From positions 1 to 26,969 of the forward strand of contig JAEZKD010000077.1 of NCBI GenBank assembly GCA_023415655.1: DNA of 26,969 nt, read 5' to 3'. The notes under the pieces were generated by a model, which was not told the DNA's origin, did not search any database, and saw only the letters and a list, made by a program, of their open reading frames with translations. Source of the DNA: Bacillota bacterium (GTDB taxonomy: Bacteria; Bacillota; Clostridia; Lachnospirales; Lachnospiraceae). The position numbers and the translations under genes were made by a program. Positions 23,459 through 26,969 of this stretch are shown here, in pieces. Every line of letters starts with the position of its first letter. Within the stretch, counting starts at the first letter, position 1.

Positions 23459-25873
23459 ATGTCTAAGACGTATAATCCAAAAGTGATTGAAAAGAAATGG
23501 CAGAAAATCTGGGATGACGAGAAAGCTTTTCAGGTTGGAAGTGATCGAACAAAACCGAAATATTATGCACTTGTAGAGTTTCCTTATCCATCTGGACAGG
23601 GACTTCATGTAGGTCATCCAAGACCATATACAGCACTTGATATTATTGCAAGAAAGAAGAGAATGCAAGGATATAATGTATTGTATCCAATGGGATGGGA
23701 TGCTTTTGGTTTACCAACTGAAAACTACGCTATCAAAAATCAGATTCATCCAAAGATTGTTACTAAGAACAATGTTGCCAATTTTAAGGCACAGTTAAAA
23801 TCCTTAGGATATTCGTTTGACTGGGATCGTGAAATCAATACAACCGATCCTCATTACTATAAATGGACGCAGTGGATTTTCTTAAAATTATTTGAAAAAG
23901 GGCTTGCTTATAAATCTTCGATGCCAATTAACTGGTGTACATCCTGTAAGATTGGTTTAGCCAATGAAGAAGTTGTTAACGGCGCTTGTGAGCGTTGTGG
24001 TGGCGAGGTTGTTCGTCGTGTTAAGAGTCAGTGGATGTTAAAGATTACAGATTACGCTGAAAAATTAATCGAAGACTTAGAAAAAGTTGATTACATTGAA
24101 AAGGTGAAGGTATCTCAGATTAACTGGATTGGTCGTTCGGAAGGTGCAGAAGTTGATTTTAAACTTGCTCAGAAGGATGATTCTTTAAGAATTTATACGA
24201 CAAGACCAGACACCTTATTCGGTGCAACCTATATGGTTATTTCTCCAGAGCATCCAATGCTTGAGAAATACAAAGATGATATTAAAAACTATGGTGCTGT
24301 TGTTGAATATCGTGAAAATGCAGCTAAAAAATCAGACTTTGAGCGTACTGAGCTTGTAAAAGAAAAGACTGGTGTATGTTTAGATGGTATTAGCGCTATT
24401 AATCCTGTGAATGGAAAAGAGATTCCAATTTGGATTTCTGACTATGTATTGATGACTTATGGAACTGGTGCTATTATGGCGGTTCCTGCACATGATGAAA
24501 GAGACTGGGATTTTGCCAAGAAATTTGATTTACCAATCATTGAAGTGGTCGCTGGTGGTAATGTACAAGAAGCAGCATTTACCGATACTGCGACTGGAAC
24601 TCTTGTAAATTCTGACTTTTTAAATGGACTTGAAGTTGCAGATGCAAAGAAAAAGATCATTGCTTGGTTAGAAGAAAAACAAATCGGTACAAAGAAGATT
24701 AACTATAAGCTAAGAGACTGGGTATTCTCTCGTCAAAGATATTGGGGTGAGCCAATTCCAATTGTAAAATGTGATCATTGTGGATATGTTGCACTTCCAG
24801 AAAGTGAACTTCCATTGATGTTACCAGAGGTTGATTCTTATATGCCAACTGACAATGGAGAATCTCCATTAGCAGCGATGACTGATTGGGTGAAAACAAC
24901 TTGTCCAAAGTGTGGTTCAGCTGCAAGCCGTGAGACAGATACCATGCCTCAATGGGCTGGATCTTCATGGTATTTCTTAAGATACATCGATCCTCACAAT
25001 GAAGAAGCCTTTGCAAGTAAGGAAGCAATTGACTACTGGATGCCAGTTGACTGGTATAACGGTGGTATGGAGCATACAACCCTTCATTTACTTTATTCAC
25101 GTTTCTGGCATAAATTCTTATATGATCAGGGACTTGTAAATTGTCCAGAACCATATCAGAAGAGAACTTCTCATGGTATGATTCTTGGTGAGAATAATGA
25201 GAAGATGAGTAAATCTCGTGGTAATGTCGTGAATCCAGACGATATTGTCAATGAATTCGGTGCAGATACATTACGTACGTATGAGATGTTCATCGGTGCT
25301 TTTGATTTAAGTGCTTCTTGGTCCAATGAAGGTGTAAAAGGCTGCCGTCGTTTCTTAGATCGTGTATGGAAGCTTCAGGATATGGTAGTGGATGGTGATG
25401 AGTATTCGAAAGAATTAGAAACAAAGATGCATCAGACCATCAAGAAAGTAACAAACGATTATGAGAACTTGAAGTTTAATACAGCAATTGCTGCTATGAT
25501 GGCATTGATCAATGATTTCTATAAGATTGGTAGTGTTACAAAAGCAGAATTCAAGACCTTGATTCAGTTATTAAATCCAGTAGCTTCTCATATTACAGAA
25601 GAGTTATGGGAAATCATGGGCTTTGAAGGTCATCTCTATCAGTCTGCTTGGCCAACCTATGAGGAAGCTAAGACAATCGAAGATGAGATTGAGATTGCAG
25701 TTCAATTCAATGGTAAAGTAAAAGCTACCGTTGGTATCGCAGTGGATGAAGAAGAAGCTGCTGTCAAAGAAAAGGTTCATGCTTTACCAGCTGTCATCGC
25801 CGCATTGGAAGGCAAACAAATCGTCAAAGAAATCTACGTGAAGGGTAGAATCTATAATATTGTAGTACGATAG
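23459..25873 (+). CDS. leuS: Leucyl-tRNA synthetase
   Basis: This 804-residue class I synthetase charges tRNA-Leu. The HIGH-type motif HVGH is at 50-53, the KMSKS motif at 582-586, and a full CP1 editing domain (about 220-400, with TTRPDTLFGATYM and AVPAHDERDWDF) is present, so it can hydrolyse mischarged tRNA. Zinc-knuckle Cys pairs occur in CTSCKIGLANEEVVNGACER and again in CDHCGYVA and CPKCGSA. The C-terminal anticodon-binding and tail domains are complete and the length is normal for bacteria. AAGGAGG precedes the ATG. Expression is controlled by the Leu T-box upstream and ended by the strong hairpin at 25910. Confidence 0.97.
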   Translation: MSKTYNPKVIEKKWQKIWDDEKAFQVGSDRTKPKYYALVEFPYPSGQGLHVGHPRPYTALDIIARKKRMQGYNVLYPMGWDAFGLPTENYAIKNQIHPKIVTKNNVANFKAQLKSLGYSFDWDREINTTDPHYYKWTQWIFLKLFEKGLAYKSSMPINWCTSCKIGLANEEVVNGACERCGGEVVRRVKSQWMLKITDYAEKLIEDLEKVDYIEKVKVSQINWIGRSEGAEVDFKLAQKDDSLRIYTTRPDTLFGATYMVISPEHPMLEKYKDDIKNYGAVVEYRENAAKKSDFERTELVKEKTGVCLDGISAINPVNGKEIPIWISDYVLMTYGTGAIMAVPAHDERDWDFAKKFDLPIIEVVAGGNVQEAAFTDTATGTLVNSDFLNGLEVADAKKKIIAWLEEKQIGTKKINYKLRDWVFSRQRYWGEPIPIVKCDHCGYVALPESELPLMLPEVDSYMPTDNGESPLAAMTDWVKTTCPKCGSAASRETDTMPQWAGSSWYFLRYIDPHNEEAFASKEAIDYWMPVDWYNGGMEHTTLHLLYSRFWHKFLYDQGLVNCPEPYQKRTSHGMILGENNEKMSKSRGNVVNPDDIVNEFGADTLRTYEMFIGAFDLSASWSNEGVKGCRRFLDRVWKLQDMVVDGDEYSKELETKMHQTIKKVTNDYENLKFNTAIAAMMALINDFYKIGSVTKAEFKTLIQLLNPVASHITEELWEIMGFEGHLYQSAWPTYEEAKTIEDEIEIAVQFNGKVKATVGIAVDEEEAAVKEKVHALPAVIAALEGKQIVKEIYVKGRIYNIVVR

Positions 25874-25911
25874 AATGTTAAGTAAGAATGTTAAGTAAGA
25901 ATGCTGAATAA
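25873..25911. repeat. Three tandem 13-bp repeats just after leuS
   Basis: GAATGTTAAGTAA occurs twice exactly (25873-25885, 25886-25898) and once as GAATGCTGAATAA (25899-25911). The copies start at the leuS stop codon and run into the terminator. Confidence 0.75.
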
Positions 25912-25947
25912 GAAAAAGAGGTTGCCATCCGGCAACCTCTTTTTCTT
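25910..25947 (+). terminator. leuS terminator
   Basis: AAGAAAAAGAGGTTGCC pairs perfectly with GGCAACCTCTTTTTCTT around ATCC. The hairpin is symmetrical and could act on both strands. Confidence 0.92.
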
Positions 25948-25978
25948 AGCCTGGGGATTAGAATGTAACTATAGTTTC

Positions 25979-26298
25979 TTATGGGGGGATTCGGTTGGCA
26001 AAAGGCTGCAATGGAATGATTGCGTTAGCATATGGAGAAAAAGTTCATAGGATTTGTTCCGATGTACGGAAATAAGAGGTTCTAAGTATCTCAGGTTGAG
26101 TGTTACTTGTGTCCGCAAGCGGCTTGTATTCGGCATCCATGCCTCAGACAAGCCTTTCCAGACATCCCTGTCTGGAATTGCTGGGGTGTTGAATGAGATA
26201 CTAAGAACCTCTAATTTCCTCCCAAAGTCAAAAATCCTATTGAACTTTTGTCCATTTGCTAAGCACAGTTATGGATACAGCCTTTTGTCATCCGAATC
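25979..26298. mobile_element. Nested palindromic repeat element (MITE-like), about 320 bp
   Basis: A left arm (25979/25988-26062) and a right arm (26230-26298) are imperfect inverted copies of about 70 bases; both contain GATTCGG, GCAAAAGGCTG-like, TAGCA and AAAGTTCA-AGGATTT blocks. Inside are a second pair of arms (26068-26093 and 26194-26219; 24 of 26 bases match) and short perfect hairpins CCGC/GCGG (26113-26122), GGCAT/ATGCC (about 26132-26143) and TTCCAGACA/TGTCTGGAA (26156-26177). No transposase lies inside. This is what a non-autonomous mobile element or large structured repeat would look like. Confidence 0.6.
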
Positions 26299-26336
26299 GT
26301 GAGAAGAAATTGCACTGCGTTGCAATTTCTTCTCAC
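26299..26336. repeat. Perfect 16-bp stem hairpin abutting the palindrome
   Basis: GTGAGAAGAAATTGCA (26299-26314) and TGCAATTTCTTCTCAC (26321-26336) pair perfectly around CTGCGT. It starts at the base after the right arm of the element. No T-run follows, so it is probably a structural repeat rather than a terminator. Confidence 0.65.
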
Positions 26337-26376
26337 AGGATAAGCGTTCAAGAGGATGGGTAGTATGAGGAACATT

Positions 26377-26447
26377 CTCTTCCTATGACGATATCTCTTC
26401 CCATGACGATATCTCTTCCCATGTCTATATCTGTTCGCATGAATTAT
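26377..26447. repeat. 18-bp tandem repeat, three copies plus a degenerate fourth
   Basis: CTCTTCCTATGACGATAT (26377), CTCTTCCCATGACGATAT (26395), CTCTTCCCATGTCTATAT (26413) and CTGTTCGCATGAATTAT (26431) follow head to tail. Being a multiple of three, it yields a repetitive His/Arg/Lys/Gly peptide on the minus strand, but no gene is supported there. Confidence 0.8.
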
Positions 26448-26479
26448 CAATTTCGATGATATGTGTAGTATTAAATTTG

Positions 26480-26562
26480 TTATGGATAGATTCGGATCGC
26501 AAAAGGCTGTGCTATGGGATTGAGCTAGCAAATGGAGCAAAAGTTCATAGGATTTGTTCCGA
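26480..26562 (+). repeat. Third, solo copy of the element arm
   Basis: This segment matches the left arm of the palindrome (25979-26062) in the same orientation over about 83 bases, with TTATGG, GATTCGG, GCAAAAGGCTG, TAGCA and a shared AAAGTTCATAGGATTTGTTC. It has no facing partner in the window. Confidence 0.75.
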
Positions 26563-26600
26563 GCATCATATACTTCATAAATATATCATTGGATAGGTAA

Positions 26601-26729
26601 AGCCAAAAAACTCGTAAGCGGTCATCAAATCTAGATGAATATTATGACATTATTCGTGAATTACTATCTGAATCAAATCAACAAATCCTTTATTATAAAA
26701 GTATGCATTTAACCGGTGGGAGTAAGTGA
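26601..26729 (+). pseudogene. Transposase-like gene fragment
   Basis: A 42-codon frame (AGC at 26601 to TGA at 26727) reads SQKTRKRSSNLDEYYDIIRE followed by LLSESNQQILYYKSMHLTGG. The basic start and DEYYDIIRELLSE helix look like an N-terminal part of an insertion-sequence transposase, perhaps IS21/IstA-type, but the assignment is from memory of the style only. It has a stop just upstream, no start codon with a ribosome site, and its end from about 26705 is already the tandem repeat. I call it a truncated remnant. Confidence 0.4.
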
Positions 26730-26969
26730 AAGAAGCATTTAGTCGGTGTGAGGAAGTGAAGTGGCCCCGACTAATTAAGTGAAAGAAGCATTTAGTCGGT
26801 GTGAGGAAGTGAAGTGGCCCCGACTAATTATGTGAAAGAAATATTTAGTCGGTGGGAGGAAGTGAAAGGTGCCCGACTAATCGAGTGAAAAGATGCATAA
26901 CGGAATGAAAAGTTGAATTTAGTCGGTGAGAAGAAGTGAATGGCCAGATTAATTGAATGAAAATATATA
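26705..26969. repeat. 53-bp tandem hairpin array reaching the window edge
   Basis: Units start at 26705 (shortened to 30 bp), 26735, 26788, 26841 and 26915; the full spacing is 53 bp twice, then 74 bp because of an insertion. Each unit has TTTAGTCGG and CGACTAA arms able to form a stem of about eight pairs around GAGGAAGTGAA, then a GTGAAAGAA linker. Copies at 26735 and 26788 are almost identical. The period is not a multiple of three, so it is not a protein repeat. The array may continue beyond the window. Confidence 0.8.

Noticed and set aside
24699..25154. 151-codon minus-strand frame inside leuS
   Set aside because: It is antisense to a highly conserved gene and has no family resemblance; it is a codon-bias shadow.
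26054..26302. 82-codon plus-strand open frame in the repeat region
   Set aside because: It runs through the palindrome arms and both hairpin halves, has no ribosome site, and is explained by the repeat. Similar frames would appear at every copy of the element.
26259..26540. 93-codon minus-strand frame rich in His/Arg/Tyr
   Set aside because: Its repetitive part is the 18-bp tandem repeat read in one frame and the rest is the element arms; no ribosome site.
26705..26969. CRISPR array
   Set aside because: Units follow one another without unique spacers, vary internally and have no cas gene nearby.

Overview
The window looks like chromosome of an AT-rich, low-GC anaerobic Firmicute of the Clostridia. 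Lachnospiraceae is the best fit, and Lachnoclostridium (Clostridium) phytofermentans or a close relative is my guess. This rests on strong AGGAGG-type ribosome sites, TTGACA/TATAAT promoters often with an extended TGn -10, a Leu T-box before leuS, a wall-type pullulanase, a GH130 mannoside phosphorylase and CarD/TPR-GGDEF regulators. No database could be searched, so the species is inference.

Layout. Bases 1-63 hold the first 21 codons of a minus-strand gene that runs off the window, then a small unknown protein. A YfcC-family carrier (minus) faces away from a cell-surface block: a zinc-ribbon/TM/vWA/YARHG protein, a lipoprotein N-acetylmuramoyl-L-alanine amidase and a small cupin, closed by a long hairpin. 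A cyclase/kynurenine-formamidase-like gene and a bacteriohemerythrin form a short operon (6464-7440). A MacB-like ATPase/FtsX permease pair (7870-9724) follows, flanked by non-coding or decayed sequence, including a 3' gene relic at 9725-9895. Next come a 206-aa protein made of two similar halves and a large membrane-anchored type I pullulanase, which converges on an orphan trpB across a shared bidirectional terminator. yaaA and a PrxQ/Bcp peroxiredoxin overlap by 8 bp as an oxidative-stress operon. They are followed by a TRIC/UPF0126 membrane protein, a YvyF-like zinc protein, a CarD-family regulator behind a long structured leader, a possible 53-aa small ORF, a small basic protein, the GH130 enzyme, a TPR-GGDEF diguanylate cyclase and leuS.

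The last 1.1 kb has no convincing intact gene. It is a mosaic of repeats: a 13-bp triplet, a roughly 320-bp nested palindrome with arms of about 70-84 bp, a third solo copy of that arm, an 18-bp tandem repeat, a transposase-like gene fragment, and a 53-bp tandem array whose units each form a hairpin. The array runs to the window edge.

The genes are mostly housekeeping and accessory rather than one pathway. Shared themes are the cell surface (vWA protein, amidase), glycan use (pullulanase, GH130), oxygen or peroxide defence (hemerythrin, YaaA, PrxQ) and RNA-level control (T-box, CarD leader). The least explained sequence is the repeat mosaic at the right end, the CarD leader and the small-ORF region at 19.2-19.5 kb.
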